DNA of 64,000 nucleotides from Afifella sp. IM 167. Lineage in GTDB: Bacteria > Pseudomonadota > Alphaproteobacteria > Rhizobiales > Afifellaceae. A program made the translations under genes and the position numbers. Within the stretch, counting starts at the first letter, position 1, and every line of letters begins with the position of its first letter. This document shows, piece after piece, positions 9,099 through 18,534 of the stretch. The notes under the pieces are model-generated. The model did no database searches. It saw only the letters and a program-made list of their open reading frames with translations, and was not told the origin of the DNA. The stretch covers positions 186,001 to 250,000 of the forward strand of contig NZ_NSLC01000006.1 in the NCBI RefSeq assembly GCF_020144925.1, read 5' to 3'.

Positions 9099-10016
9099 AT
9101 GGACCCACTCTCCGATCTACTCGCCCTATTGAAACCCAGGAGCTACCTCACCGCCGGTCTCGACGCCGGAGGGGACTGGGCGGTGCGTTTCGAAAACCAA
9201 CCCGGCGCGATCAAGTGCCACGCCATCATGGACGGCGGGTGCTGGCTGGCGGTGGACGGCGAGAGCCCGGTGCGTTTGTTAGCGGACGATTGCGTGATCC
9301 TGCCCAGCGGGCGCTCCTTCACGCTTGCAAGTGACTTGGATGTAGCGCCCGTAGCCGCGCACGATCTGCTCGGCACCGCTCGACCGGGTGAAATGGTCTC
9401 CCATCAGGGCGGCGGGGATTTCCGGCTTATCGGAACGCGCTTCGAGGTGGACGGGCGCAAGGCGCACAGCCTGCTTGGCGCTCTGCCCGCGCTCGTGCAT
9501 CTCCGCGGAGCCACCAACCAGGATGTGCTGCGCTGGAGCATCAGACAGTTGATGTTCGAGACGGGCGAAGCGCTTCCCGGCAGTTCCTTGGCCGCGCACC
9601 ATCTCGCCCACTTCATTCTGCTGCAAGCGTTCCGGCTTTACCTGTCGCAAGAGGCGAACGATCGGGTGGGGATGCTTTATGCTCTGTCCGACCCGCCGCT
9701 TGCCCGAGCGGTCGAAGCCATGCATGCCGATCCGGCACATCCATGGACACTTGTCGAACTGGCCCGCCGTTCAGGGCTGTCGCGCTCGTCTTTTGCGCAG
9801 CGATTCCGCGATCGGGTCGGCGAAACGCCGATTGCCTACCTCACGCACTGGCGCATGCTTCTGGCAGCTGAAAGGCTTGAAACGACCGGTGAACGGTTGG
9901 TGGAGATTGCACGCTCTTCGGGCTATGAGTCCGAGAATGCCTTCAGCGCCGCGTTCAAGAGGGTGATGGGATGTTCCCCGGGACGATATGGCCGGATGGA
10001 GAACTTAGACCTGTGA
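9099..10016 (+). CDS. AraC-family regulator with N-terminal cupin (second copy)
   Basis: A 305-residue protein with the same Cupin_6 plus HTH_18 layout as the regulator at 5280-6194. The C-terminal HTH pair runs from about residue 210 (LSRSSFAQRFRDRVGETPIAYLTHWRM, then IARSSGYESENAFSAAFKRVMG). The two are clearly homologous but diverged. It reads away from the NmrA-like gene and forms the outer edge of the cargo block before the traG operon. Confidence 0.9.
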   Translation: MDPLSDLLALLKPRSYLTAGLDAGGDWAVRFENQPGAIKCHAIMDGGCWLAVDGESPVRLLADDCVILPSGRSFTLASDLDVAPVAAHDLLGTARPGEMVSHQGGGDFRLIGTRFEVDGRKAHSLLGALPALVHLRGATNQDVLRWSIRQLMFETGEALPGSSLAAHHLAHFILLQAFRLYLSQEANDRVGMLYALSDPPLARAVEAMHADPAHPWTLVELARRSGLSRSSFAQRFRDRVGETPIAYLTHWRMLLAAERLETTGERLVEIARSSGYESENAFSAAFKRVMGCSPGRYGRMENLDL

Positions 10017-10207
10017 GGGCGCGTTCGACCCAATTAAAATTCCTGTCAGCCAAGAAATTGTATCATTTTGTCTTCGACTAGGTGCAGCGAGAACTTCTCC
10101 GACTCCAACGGGAAGGCGGCAATAGGCAGAATTTGGAGAGGCCGTTTGTCCTAGTGGTCTCCCAGGGGAAGGCTAGGAGCCCAACGGGATGTCGTCGTCC
10201 TGGATGT

Positions 10208-10642
10208 CTAGATTTCCTCCGGGGTATCGCTTTGTTTGGTTGCCACGACGTCCTCCGGTATCTCTTTCAAGAAGCTCTGTCCCTTCTGCAGCCGGCGACC
10301 GAGGGTCTCGACAAAGCCCTCAAAGCGTTCCCGGCCCTTGATCTGAGCCGAGGACTGGGCGTCCTCGGGGAGTGGCGGCGTGATCGTGAGCCAGAACCGA
10401 ATGAAGAGAGCCAGCGTTTCGGCGCTGATCCCGACGTCACGCTCCAGGCGCTGAACCTGTCGCGTTAGACGGTCGAGCCTGCGCGTGAAAGCCGCCTCCA
10501 TCCGATCGGATCCGTCCGGGGAGAGAAACGACGCCATGGCCGCCTCGACGATGGCGGAACGGGACAGGTTCTTGCGATCAGCAAGATCGGCGATCTGCTT
10601 CAGCATCTCTGGTGGGAAATAGACATTCATCCGGCTGCGCAT
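10208..10642 (-). CDS. CopG/ribbon-helix-helix regulator of the transfer region
   Basis: A 144-residue protein. Its N-terminal 50 residues form a ribbon-helix-helix domain (MNVYFPPEMLKQIADLADRK, then LSRSAIVEAAMASFL), followed by a helical region. In rhizobial elements a CopG-like gene lies directly between traG and trbB. Here it still follows traG by 10 bp but is separated from trbB by the AraC/SDR cargo. It probably autoregulates the transfer genes. Confidence 0.85.
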   Translation of the reverse strand: MRSRMNVYFPPEMLKQIADLADRKNLSRSAIVEAAMASFLSPDGSDRMEAAFTRRLDRLTRQVQRLERDVGISAETLALFIRFWLTITPPLPEDAQSSAQIKGRERFEGFVETLGRRLQKGQSFLKEIPEDVVATKQSDTPEEI

Positions 10643-10652
10643 GGCCTGGCCC

Positions 10653-12638
10653 TCACAGTTCTATGCCATCTTTTGGGTCCAGGGTCGCCTGCCGCGCGAT
10701 CTGGCGGCCCTGTTGACGAAATGCCCGCGCCTGTTTCGCGGGTTCATCGGCATCGTCTTCAAGCAGGTCGAACTCCCTCGACGGTTTCGGCTCTTTGGGC
10801 GGCGGCACGACGTCTTCGTGTTCAGGCAGGTCTGGCTGTCGCCGGATTCCGCCATTCGCCGCGTCTTCGGAACTGGTGTCCTCGTTGCGATCAGATTGGG
10901 TGATCGGCGTGACGATGCGGCCGGCCCAGGCATCATTGCCTTGGGGCGGATTGCCCTTGGTCGGATCTGGCGGCGCGGCGATCCGCTCGGTGAATCTTGT
11001 GTCTTCGTAATAGCGGGCCTTCTTCGCACGGATGGGCGGCAAACCCGCCACCATGACGATCTCGTCGGTGGCCGGAAGCTGCATGACTTCGCCGGGCGTG
11101 AGCAGAGGTCTCGCCGTCTCCTGCCGCGACACCATGAGGTGACTGAGCCACGGCGCGAGCCTGTGCCCGGCATAGTTCTTCATCGCGCGCATCTCGGTCG
11201 CGGTGCCGAGCGCGTCGGAAACCCTTTTTGCCGTGCGCTCGTCATTGGTCGCGAAGCTCACCCGAACATGGCAATTGTCGAGGATCGCGTTGTTTGGCCC
11301 GTAGGCCTTCTCGATCTGGTTGAGCGATTGCGCGATCAGAAAGGCCTTGAGCCCATAGCCCGCCATAAAGGCGAGGGCGCTCTCGAAGAAATCAAGTCGA
11401 CCGAGCGCCGGAAACTCGTCGAGCATCAGCAACACGCGCTGCCGCTGGTTCGTCGCCTGCAGATCCTCGGTCAGCCGACGTCCGATTTGATTGAGAATCA
11501 GCCGGATCAGAGGCTTGGTGCGCGAAATGTCGGAAGGCGGCACTACTAGATAGAGGGTGGCGGGTTGTTTCCCATCGATCAGGTCGGCGATGCGCCAGTC
11601 GCATTGCCTAGTCACCCTTGCGACAACAGGATCGCGGTAGAGTCCAAGAAACGACATAGCGGTTGAGAGAACCCCGGAGCGTTCGTTATCAGCCTTGTTC
11701 AGAAGTTCCCGCGCCGCGGACGCGACCACTGGATGAGGACCGGCGTCGCCCAGATGCGGCGTCGTCATCATTGCCTTGAGCGTCGCCTCGATCGGCCGTT
11801 TCGGATCGGAGAGGAACCCGGCGACGCCCGCGAGGGTCTTGTCCGGCTCGGCATAAAGGACATGAAGGATGGTGCCGACCAGAAGCGAATGGCTGGTCTT
11901 TTCCCAGTGATTGCGCCGTTCGAGCGATCCCTCGGGATCGACCAGAATGTCGGCGACATTCTGCACGTCACGCACCTCCCAGTCGCCGCGGCGGACTTCG
12001 AGCAGAGGATTGTAGGCGGACGATTTGGGGTCAGTCGGATCGAAGAGCAGGACTCTTCCATACCTTGAGCGAAAACCGGCCGTTAAATCCCAGTTCTCGC
12101 CCTTGATGTCGTGGACGATGGCCGAGCCGGGCCAAGTCAGGAGCGAGGGAACCACCAGGCCAACGCCTTTGCCAGACCGTGTTGGTGCAAAACATAGAAC
12201 ATGCTCCGGTCCATCATGGCGCAGGTAGTGTTCATTGAATTTGCCGAGCACGACGCCATCCGATCCAAGCAATCCGCTCTTGGAGATCTCGTTCGGTTCT
12301 GCCCAGCGTGCCGAGCCATAGGTGATGACGTCCTTGGCCTCTCGCGCGCGCCAAACCGACATCGCGATCGCCACGCCGATCGATAGAAATCCGCCTGAGG
12401 CTGCAATGACCGCTCCCTCGACGAAGATGGGTGGCGCATAGGCCTCATAAGAAAACCACCACCAGAAGAAGGCTGGTGGATAGTAGAAGGGAAATCCCAT
12501 CAGATCGAACCAAGGGGTTCCAAGCTGCGGCTGGAACCCAAGCCGCCAGGCAACCCATTCCGTCGCGCCCCATGTGGTGATGAGGACGATCAGGAAGACA
12601 ACGGCAATTTGGCCCCAGAGGATCTTGGTTGCGGACAT
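10653..12638 (-). CDS. traG: Type IV coupling protein TraG (VirD4 family)
   Basis: TraG brings the relaxosome to the mating channel. The ATG at 12638 (MSATKILWGQIAVVF) gives 661 residues and the usual N-terminus. Transmembrane segments lie at about 7-27, 50-65 and 73-95. Walker A is in APTRSGKGVGLV near residue 155, and Walker B is LLMLDEFPALGRLD near 410. The C-terminal 100 residues are acidic and probably disordered. It is transcribed with the CopG gene. The upstream region holds a divergent HTH-GTPase gene rather than the relaxase found there in simpler elements. Confidence 0.94.
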   Translation of the reverse strand: MSATKILWGQIAVVFLIVLITTWGATEWVAWRLGFQPQLGTPWFDLMGFPFYYPPAFFWWWFSYEAYAPPIFVEGAVIAASGGFLSIGVAIAMSVWRAREAKDVITYGSARWAEPNEISKSGLLGSDGVVLGKFNEHYLRHDGPEHVLCFAPTRSGKGVGLVVPSLLTWPGSAIVHDIKGENWDLTAGFRSRYGRVLLFDPTDPKSSAYNPLLEVRRGDWEVRDVQNVADILVDPEGSLERRNHWEKTSHSLLVGTILHVLYAEPDKTLAGVAGFLSDPKRPIEATLKAMMTTPHLGDAGPHPVVASAARELLNKADNERSGVLSTAMSFLGLYRDPVVARVTRQCDWRIADLIDGKQPATLYLVVPPSDISRTKPLIRLILNQIGRRLTEDLQATNQRQRVLLMLDEFPALGRLDFFESALAFMAGYGLKAFLIAQSLNQIEKAYGPNNAILDNCHVRVSFATNDERTAKRVSDALGTATEMRAMKNYAGHRLAPWLSHLMVSRQETARPLLTPGEVMQLPATDEIVMVAGLPPIRAKKARYYEDTRFTERIAAPPDPTKGNPPQGNDAWAGRIVTPITQSDRNEDTSSEDAANGGIRRQPDLPEHEDVVPPPKEPKPSREFDLLEDDADEPAKQARAFRQQGRQIARQATLDPKDGIEL

Positions 12639-13032
12639 GGTCACACATGATGACCGTCTGACCGGCCCCACTTGCAAGCGAAGTCAGGTAGTGGTCGAGC
12701 GAATGGCGGCCATTGCGAAAATAAAGGACAGATCGAGTGTTCGGCGGGCCAAGTGATTCTTAGCCAATGGCTGCTGTGCGCCTCCATCTTAGTCTTTCGA
12801 TCGAGGGCGCGGAATTCCAACAGTAGCCGTTCATTCCAGGACACTGCGCGTAGGTGATCTGTTGGCCCTTGTCCCTTCGTGACTGCGGGGACACGTCGGC
12901 AGGCAAAGGCAGATCACACCGGATGCCGGAGGGGCGCCTTTAGCAACTTTCACTTCAAATCGAATCTTTGTCTTGCAATTTTCACAAATCCATCGCACAA
13001 CGCCATGCAACTTATATAGAGAGGCTAGGTCA
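12639..13032. other. Divergent intergenic region traG / HTH-GTPase
   Basis: About 390 bp with no supportable gene. The right third (from about 12945) is AT-rich and includes TTGCAATTTTCACAAATC and CTTATATAGAG just before the HTH-GTPase start, so it probably carries that promoter. The left end must carry the traG promoter. Confidence 0.4.
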
Positions 13033-15144
13033 ATGAGATTTCCCGTGCCCAGTGACGTGCTTCGTCATGCGCGTGAGAAGGCGGACGTTAAGCAAAGCAC
13101 TTTGGCGAAGACGCTCGACACCAACGCCAGCTTCGTGTCGCGCCTCGAAAAGGGAGGGCCGGTCGAACCGGCATTTGCCGAGCGCTACCTTCGTGCAGTC
13201 GGAGGGCCGATCGCGGACGATGTCTTGGAGTATTACCGACGGGAGTGGGCGCACTCCGAGCCGCCCTCCTATCTGCACCCGGATCGCGAGCATCTGTGGC
13301 GCGTCGAGCAGACCCTCCAGCATTTGGCCGCGTTCGAGCAGTCGCCGCAGAACCATCCGATCCTTGCGGATACCATCTCGACCATGCGCGACGATCTCTC
13401 GTCGGTCCTGCGGTATCTCGAGCGGCTCGATCATGTGATCGCGTGGGTCGGCGACATCGGCGTGGGTAAAACCACCGCCTTGGCGCACGCTGCGCGTCTG
13501 CTTGCACCCGACGCCAAGGGGATGATGCGCTCGGTGTTCCCGGTCGGCTCGGGCCGCATCACTGTCTGCGAAACAATGATTAAAACGGCGCCTGCGTTCG
13601 GCGTCGCCGTCGAGGCGCTCGATGAGGAATCGATCCGGAACCTGGTTAACGACCTGATCCACAGCGTCGCGAAGGGCAAGGTAACGGTGCCAGCCGAGGT
13701 GACGCGTGTGCTCCGCAACATGTCAGGGTATCAGTCCAATCGGGTCGAGGTGAACGACGAGTTCGAGACTAGGGACCCGATTGCCGATGCGCTTGCCGCC
13801 GGCGAGGAGCCGGCGATTCTCGCCGACAAGATGATCGCGGCGATGAACTTGCCGTCGCGCCGCGAGACGTCGCTCGCTCTTTCGGAAGAGGCTGAAGACG
13901 GCATGCAATGGCTCGCGCGCACCATCAGTCGCATCAACATCGGTCTCGACCCGCGCTTCTCCTTGCCGCGGCGCATCACGGTGCTTGTCCCTTCAAGCAG
14001 CTTGCGAGAGGCCGGAGACTTGAGCTTGGTCGACACCAAGGGCGTCGAGACGATCACCCAACGCCCCGACCTTCGCGGCTATATCGACGAGCCGCGCACG
14101 CTAGTCGTGCTGTGCAGCAAGTTCCCCGATGCGCCGAACATGACGGTTCAGCGTATCCTCCGGGAGAATGAGGAGTCGGGGTCGGACGCCGCCGAGCGTA
14201 ACCGGATCGCGCTCCTAGTGCTGCCGCGGGGCGACGAGCCCATGCATGTACTTGATCAGGGCGAGCCGCCAACAAGTGGCGCCGAGGGCCGCGCCATCCG
14301 CCGCGACGAGATTCATCATGCGCTCGCTGGCGCCGGGCTACCGAAGGTCAAGACCTATTTCTACGATGCGCACGGCGACAAGCCGGAGATTGTGTGGTCA
14401 AACCTCCGCGCGCAGATCGGTTTGATGCGCCAGGTTCATATCGATCGCCTCGACCGCACAGCGCAGGCAGTTTCCGAGCTGGTCGCTGACGTCGACATTG
14501 TTAAGACGCGCGGCGCCCGCAAGGGGCTTGAGGAAAGCTTCGATCGGCTGATCGAGCGCATTGTGGAGATGCCGCCTGTTCGCCGGCCCGCCCACCAGAA
14601 CCTCGTCGATCAGTTCGACGACGTGCATCAAAGCTCGGTGGCGGCGTCGATGACCCGCCGTGGCAATTGGCCGAACTTCTCAATCTTCCACATCCTCGGT
14701 GTCGGCGTGCGGCAGGATGCCAATCTTCGCTCGGCCGATCATCTGAGCAGGATCGAGCATGCGCTGGAAGACGCCGAGCTGCAATATGGCGAGCTTGCTG
14801 ACGTGCGAGCGATGATCGGGAGCTTGCGCGATCGCGTTGCGGCGTGGCGGCAGGAATTTCTACAGCAGGCGCAATCGATCGGCAGCGACGCCTTTCGCGG
14901 CGTGCTCAGCGAAGAGACGAAGCTTTGGTCGGATTCGGTCGCGCGGTACGGCACCTATGTACCGGGCTATAAGAAGTCACTCTCCGAGATGTGGAACGAC
15001 TTCTTTGAAAGCTCCAAGCCGGACGAGGCGCGCGCCGCGATTGAGGCGCGACTGAAGGATGCTTGGGACTCTACGATCATCGAGCCGCTGCGCGCAGCGA
15101 CGCGGGCAGCGAGCGATCTTGCCGACGTAGAAGATGCGGCGTGA
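13033..15144 (+). CDS. XRE-type HTH fused to a P-loop GTPase-like domain
   Basis: A 703-residue protein from the ATG at 13033; a TTG 60 bases upstream is possible but weaker. Residues 5-60 form an XRE-like HTH (LRHAREKADVKQSTLAKTLD, then ASFVSRLEKG). A P-loop domain follows with GDIGVGKT at 140-147, a possible switch-I threonine in GSGRITVCE (about 173-180), and DTKG at 334-337 fitting the G3 DxxG motif. The C-terminal third is helical. The layout recalls dynamin-like or defence-island GTPases, but I know no named family with this HTH fusion. It lies alone on the plus strand between traG and the relaxase, as cargo would. Confidence 0.75.
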   Translation: MRFPVPSDVLRHAREKADVKQSTLAKTLDTNASFVSRLEKGGPVEPAFAERYLRAVGGPIADDVLEYYRREWAHSEPPSYLHPDREHLWRVEQTLQHLAAFEQSPQNHPILADTISTMRDDLSSVLRYLERLDHVIAWVGDIGVGKTTALAHAARLLAPDAKGMMRSVFPVGSGRITVCETMIKTAPAFGVAVEALDEESIRNLVNDLIHSVAKGKVTVPAEVTRVLRNMSGYQSNRVEVNDEFETRDPIADALAAGEEPAILADKMIAAMNLPSRRETSLALSEEAEDGMQWLARTISRINIGLDPRFSLPRRITVLVPSSSLREAGDLSLVDTKGVETITQRPDLRGYIDEPRTLVVLCSKFPDAPNMTVQRILRENEESGSDAAERNRIALLVLPRGDEPMHVLDQGEPPTSGAEGRAIRRDEIHHALAGAGLPKVKTYFYDAHGDKPEIVWSNLRAQIGLMRQVHIDRLDRTAQAVSELVADVDIVKTRGARKGLEESFDRLIERIVEMPPVRRPAHQNLVDQFDDVHQSSVAASMTRRGNWPNFSIFHILGVGVRQDANLRSADHLSRIEHALEDAELQYGELADVRAMIGSLRDRVAAWRQEFLQQAQSIGSDAFRGVLSEETKLWSDSVARYGTYVPGYKKSLSEMWNDFFESSKPDEARAAIEARLKDAWDSTIIEPLRAATRAASDLADVEDAA

Positions 15145-15342
15145 CCAGGGTCTGCCCTAAATGCTGTGAGAATTGTATCTCGCAGCTCCGGGTGCCTGTA
15201 CCGAAAGGACGACGACGATGTGGTGTGGAGAGAAATCAATTTTGGGAAGTGGGCCGGCAAGGGTAAGACGCTGCCGCAAGCTGCCAGGCCCCTCCGGCCC
15301 CAATACGTTCGGCATAGCCTTTTTGTCTCCGAGTTCCCAATT

Positions 15343-17103
15343 CTAAAGGCCTAAGCCCCGCTTTCGCCCAAAGCTCCAATCGACGCGGCCATTGCCGCGC
15401 ATGAGCCCAGAAACCTCTTGCCCCAGCTTCTTTTCGAGCGATGGCGACCAAGGGACAAGCTGGAAGCCGAGACCATTGTCGATCATGGCGAAGCGGCCGG
15501 ACGATAGCGTCAGCCTCTGGCGGTACGTGCCGGCGACATGCTCGCCGGTCGCGGATTTCACATTGGGCAATCCGGTTTCATCGGCGAGCTTTGCGGCCGC
15601 AGTGTCCAACTCTCGACGTCGCAGCGTATTGAGCAGATCGCGCTGCATGATGATACGCTGTCCCTGCCGCCGGGCGAGCCCCTCATCTGCGAGGTGTTCC
15701 GCGCGCGCCTTTATCGCATCGCTGACCTCGCCTCCGAACCCGCCCATCGAGAGTGGCATGGGATCTCGTTCGACTAGGCGGTGATCGAGCCAGGTGGCAC
15801 CCGGCGCATTGATCTGTGCCTTGAGATCGAGATCCGAGCGGAGCGCCAGGACAAGGGTGGGCCGGCGGTCTTCCGTCTCGCCAAAGCGTCGCACCTCGAC
15901 AATGCCGCCAAGGGGCGGTGCGTGCTCGAAGGCCTCGATGCCCCGGAAGCGGACATGATGGGCGCGCCCGTCGGTGCCATCGATCACTGCATAGGCCTCG
16001 CCAGTCAGTTCGTCATGCAGGCCGCGATCCACCAGGCGGCCGATGATCGGTGACGCCTCATCTCCGGCCTCGATCGCGAAGTCACCAATGCCACGATCCT
16101 GGCCGCGCTCAACAAAAGCTTGGTGCATCGTTTTGATGATGTCGCCGCGCATGCTGACATCGCGCAGCTTGCGTTCGGCTTCGAGACCGACCATCCATTC
16201 ACCGGGACCGGCAGGGGCCGCCAGTCCCATCCTCTCCAGATGCTGCAAGCGGCCGATCATCAGCCGGCGGGGTTCGCTGTTGTTCAAATCACTGGCATCC
16301 GGACGGAGATCGATATGCCCGGTATCGTCGGCGGCGAAACGGATTTCACGGTCGAGACTGGTCCAACGCTCGGTGGTGATTTCTTTTTCGAGCGTCGCGC
16401 GAATTTCGTGTTCCGGCTTCGGGCCAAGTTCCAGCGAGACCAGTTCCTCGCCGCGCGAGCGCAAACCACGGCTGATATAATCGCGAGAGATGACGAGGTC
16501 GGCGCCGGTCTCATCGACACCGCGCACCAGCAGGTGGACATGTGGATTGTCAGTGTTCCAGTGATCGACCGCGATCCAGTCAAGCCTGGTGCCTAGGTCG
16601 GCTTCCATCTGCCGTGCGAGGTCCCGCGTGAAGGCCTTCAGGTCCTGTATGTCGGCGGCGTCCTCGGGCGAGACGATGAAGCGGAAATGATGCCGGTCGT
16701 CCTCGCACCGCTCGGCGAAGGCGCGGTCGTCGGCGCTGTCGCTCGTCGCATCGAACATGATGCCGCGTTCGCCGTCGCGGGTGACGCCCTCGCGTTTCAG
16801 ATAGGCGACATGGGCAGTGAGCGGCGCGGACCGAAAAGCGCGGCCCTTGTGACGGACGACGCGGGCCTTGACGACGACGCGCCTGGATGGACTGAAGAGA
16901 CGAGCGCGGGCGAAACGTGTGCGACCCCGGCCGAAGCTCGATCGGCCATAGCTGGACCCACGGCCACCAGATCCGGACCCCGAGACATGCCCGGACTTCT
17001 TGGCCGCGCGCATCACCTGGTTGATGAAGCTCTTCTGGCGGGGAACCCGTTTGTCGCGAATACGGCCTGGGCGGATACGGAAGTCGCGGTCGTCGCTGTT
17101 CAT
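15343..17103 (-). CDS. Conjugative relaxase, VirD2/DUF3363 type
   Basis: A 586-residue relaxase. The basic, Gly/Ser/Arg-rich N-terminus (about 35-70) is followed by a MOB domain with a candidate catalytic Tyr101 (HVAYLKREG). The three-histidine metal motif has His181, His188 and His190 in AVDHWNTDNPHVHLLVRG. The C-terminal half fits DUF3363. It nicks oriT and pilots the strand through TraG/Trb. The downstream neighbours (transglycosylase, TraF) match the conserved transfer block. Codons are complete from start to stop. Confidence 0.92.
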   Translation of the reverse strand: MNSDDRDFRIRPGRIRDKRVPRQKSFINQVMRAAKKSGHVSGSGSGGRGSSYGRSSFGRGRTRFARARLFSPSRRVVVKARVVRHKGRAFRSAPLTAHVAYLKREGVTRDGERGIMFDATSDSADDRAFAERCEDDRHHFRFIVSPEDAADIQDLKAFTRDLARQMEADLGTRLDWIAVDHWNTDNPHVHLLVRGVDETGADLVISRDYISRGLRSRGEELVSLELGPKPEHEIRATLEKEITTERWTSLDREIRFAADDTGHIDLRPDASDLNNSEPRRLMIGRLQHLERMGLAAPAGPGEWMVGLEAERKLRDVSMRGDIIKTMHQAFVERGQDRGIGDFAIEAGDEASPIIGRLVDRGLHDELTGEAYAVIDGTDGRAHHVRFRGIEAFEHAPPLGGIVEVRRFGETEDRRPTLVLALRSDLDLKAQINAPGATWLDHRLVERDPMPLSMGGFGGEVSDAIKARAEHLADEGLARRQGQRIIMQRDLLNTLRRRELDTAAAKLADETGLPNVKSATGEHVAGTYRQRLTLSSGRFAMIDNGLGFQLVPWSPSLEKKLGQEVSGLMRGNGRVDWSFGRKRGLGL

Positions 17104-17353
17104 CGCGCCCCTTCCTCATACCGGAATTCGGCCGCGGTGCCGCGAACAGCATTGAAATCACATGACAATTCATTGGCGGTGGCACGCGGCCCGACCGACC
17201 GGCACGCCGGAGCCCACGTCATTTCAATGACTTGCGGTTCGCGCGGCGTGCCCCTTTTATCTCGCCGTCCTTCGGTCGTGCTCTCCCCCTCAGCACGCAT
17301 TTCCGTCAGGTCTATGCGGGAGCACGCCAATCCTCGCCATGACACATTCGTGG
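17104..17353. other. Candidate oriT / relaxase promoter region
   Basis: Between the relaxase and the lytic transglycosylase lie 250 noncoding bases. CATTGAAAT at 17150-17158 is the exact inverse of ATTTCAATG at 17221-17229. The second arm lies inside a short palindrome, GTCATTTCAATGAC. Inverted repeats next to a relaxase gene are where oriT is usually found. No nic consensus could be confirmed, so this remains a guess. Confidence 0.3.
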
Positions 17354-18139
17354 TCATCGGCGCTCTCTTGGCTGCGATGGCGTGACGAACAGCCCGCTAT
17401 CCCGAGGAGTGAGATCCATGTCGGTGCCGTCAACCTGTGTCTCTGTGATGGTTGCGGGTTTCACCGACGATTCTGCCGGAACAGCGGCGGAACCGCCGTC
17501 GGCTTGCGCGACGAAGAGCGGTGATTGCGTCCAATCGCGACGGTTGATCTGCACCGGGATTGCCGCGAGGGAAGCGGCGGAGGCGTCGACATAGGGCGCG
17601 AGAACCGCGACGTAGTTGCGTGTTTCGGCCGGCAGCGGACGCCCGTCGACGAGGTATTCGTCGTAGCGGCCCGGTCCGGCATTGTAAGCGGCGAGGAAGC
17701 CCGGCGACCCGTATTGGTCATGGAGTTCACGCAGGTAGGCCGTGCCTGCGAGGATGTTGTCGCGCGGATCGAACGGATCGTTGCCAAGTCGATATCGGGC
17801 GCTCAACTCGATCCACGTATCGGGCATGATCTGCATCAGACCCGTCGCGCCCTTGGACGAGACCGCGCGCGCGATCCCGTCGCTTTCGGCCGTCATCACC
17901 GCGCGGAGCAATCGTTCGGGAAGCCCGAAACGCTGCGACGCCTCGGCGACATACGCCCTGTAAGGATCGACGGCGGGTCGTGTTTCGGTCGCCGTGGTCT
18001 GCGCCGTCGCGCTGGCTGGGAAGTTGGGCAGAGAGGTGCCGAAGGCGAGCAGGCCGGAAAGGAGAAAGAGGCCTTTACCAGCCGACGGGAGATAGCCCGT
18101 TGCAGGTCCCGCCCGATGGGATCGACGAATGCGGGACAT
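17354..18139 (-). CDS. Lytic transglycosylase (VirB1-like)
   Basis: A 261-residue secreted SLT-family muramidase. A basic N-terminus and hydrophobic segment (about 22-48) form a signal or anchor. The catalytic glutamate is Glu85 in VMTAESDG, followed by SSKGATGLMQIMPDTW and AYNAGPGRYDEY, which are SLT signature segments. It opens peptidoglycan for the mating channel. The C-terminal 60 residues are low-complexity. It lies in the conserved relaxase/TraF block. Confidence 0.92.
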   Translation of the reverse strand: MSRIRRSHRAGPATGYLPSAGKGLFLLSGLLAFGTSLPNFPASATAQTTATETRPAVDPYRAYVAEASQRFGLPERLLRAVMTAESDGIARAVSSKGATGLMQIMPDTWIELSARYRLGNDPFDPRDNILAGTAYLRELHDQYGSPGFLAAYNAGPGRYDEYLVDGRPLPAETRNYVAVLAPYVDASAASLAAIPVQINRRDWTQSPLFVAQADGGSAAVPAESSVKPATITETQVDGTDMDLTPRDSGLFVTPSQPRERR

Positions 18140-18143
18140 GGTT

Positions 18144-18479
18144 TCAGTCCTTGTCGCCGCGCTTCGGGGGGCGGTTCCACTGTAGCGTCCAGGTGTCCTT
18201 TTCGGCGTCTATCTGGAACAGATTGGCTAGGATTGGATGGCCGAATGCCGGGTCGTCAAGCTGAAGGGAGAGGTAGTCTCCGGCCTTTTCACCGGTGCGT
18301 TTCCAGGCTGCTCCGACTTCCGGGCTGGAGCCGTCGCCACTGTGAACGCGGTAGTCCGGCGCGTTCTCGGTATCGGAGCTTTCGGCCGGCACGAGTGTCA
18401 GTTCGCGGTCGATTGTGAGCGTATGGATGCGTCCGGTGTATCCGGATTTGGTACGGGTGAAGTGTCCGATCTGGGTCAT
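18144..18479 (-). CDS. DUF736 family protein (copy 1)
   Basis: A 111-residue protein starting at MTQIGHFTRTKSGYTG, the typical DUF736 opening. It has the family core GAAWKRTGEKAGDYLSLQLDDP and the closing LFQIDAEKDTWTLQWNR. The longer frame extending upstream is not family-like. DUF736 proteins are small beta-rich proteins of unknown function found almost only on alphaproteobacterial conjugative elements. A second, diverged copy is at 23650-23970. Confidence 0.9.
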   Translation of the reverse strand: MTQIGHFTRTKSGYTGRIHTLTIDRELTLVPAESSDTENAPDYRVHSGDGSSPEVGAAWKRTGEKAGDYLSLQLDDPAFGHPILANLFQIDAEKDTWTLQWNRPPKRGDKD

Positions 18480-18534
18480 GGGCTGGGTCCTTTCATCGTG
18501 GTGGGGTGGGATTGCGAATGCGGGGATGCGGCGC

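Noticed and set aside
15145-15342. Small gene or RNA between the HTH-GTPase and relaxase ends
   Set aside because: Convergent 3' ends with no ribosome site, family motif or stable fold that I could see.
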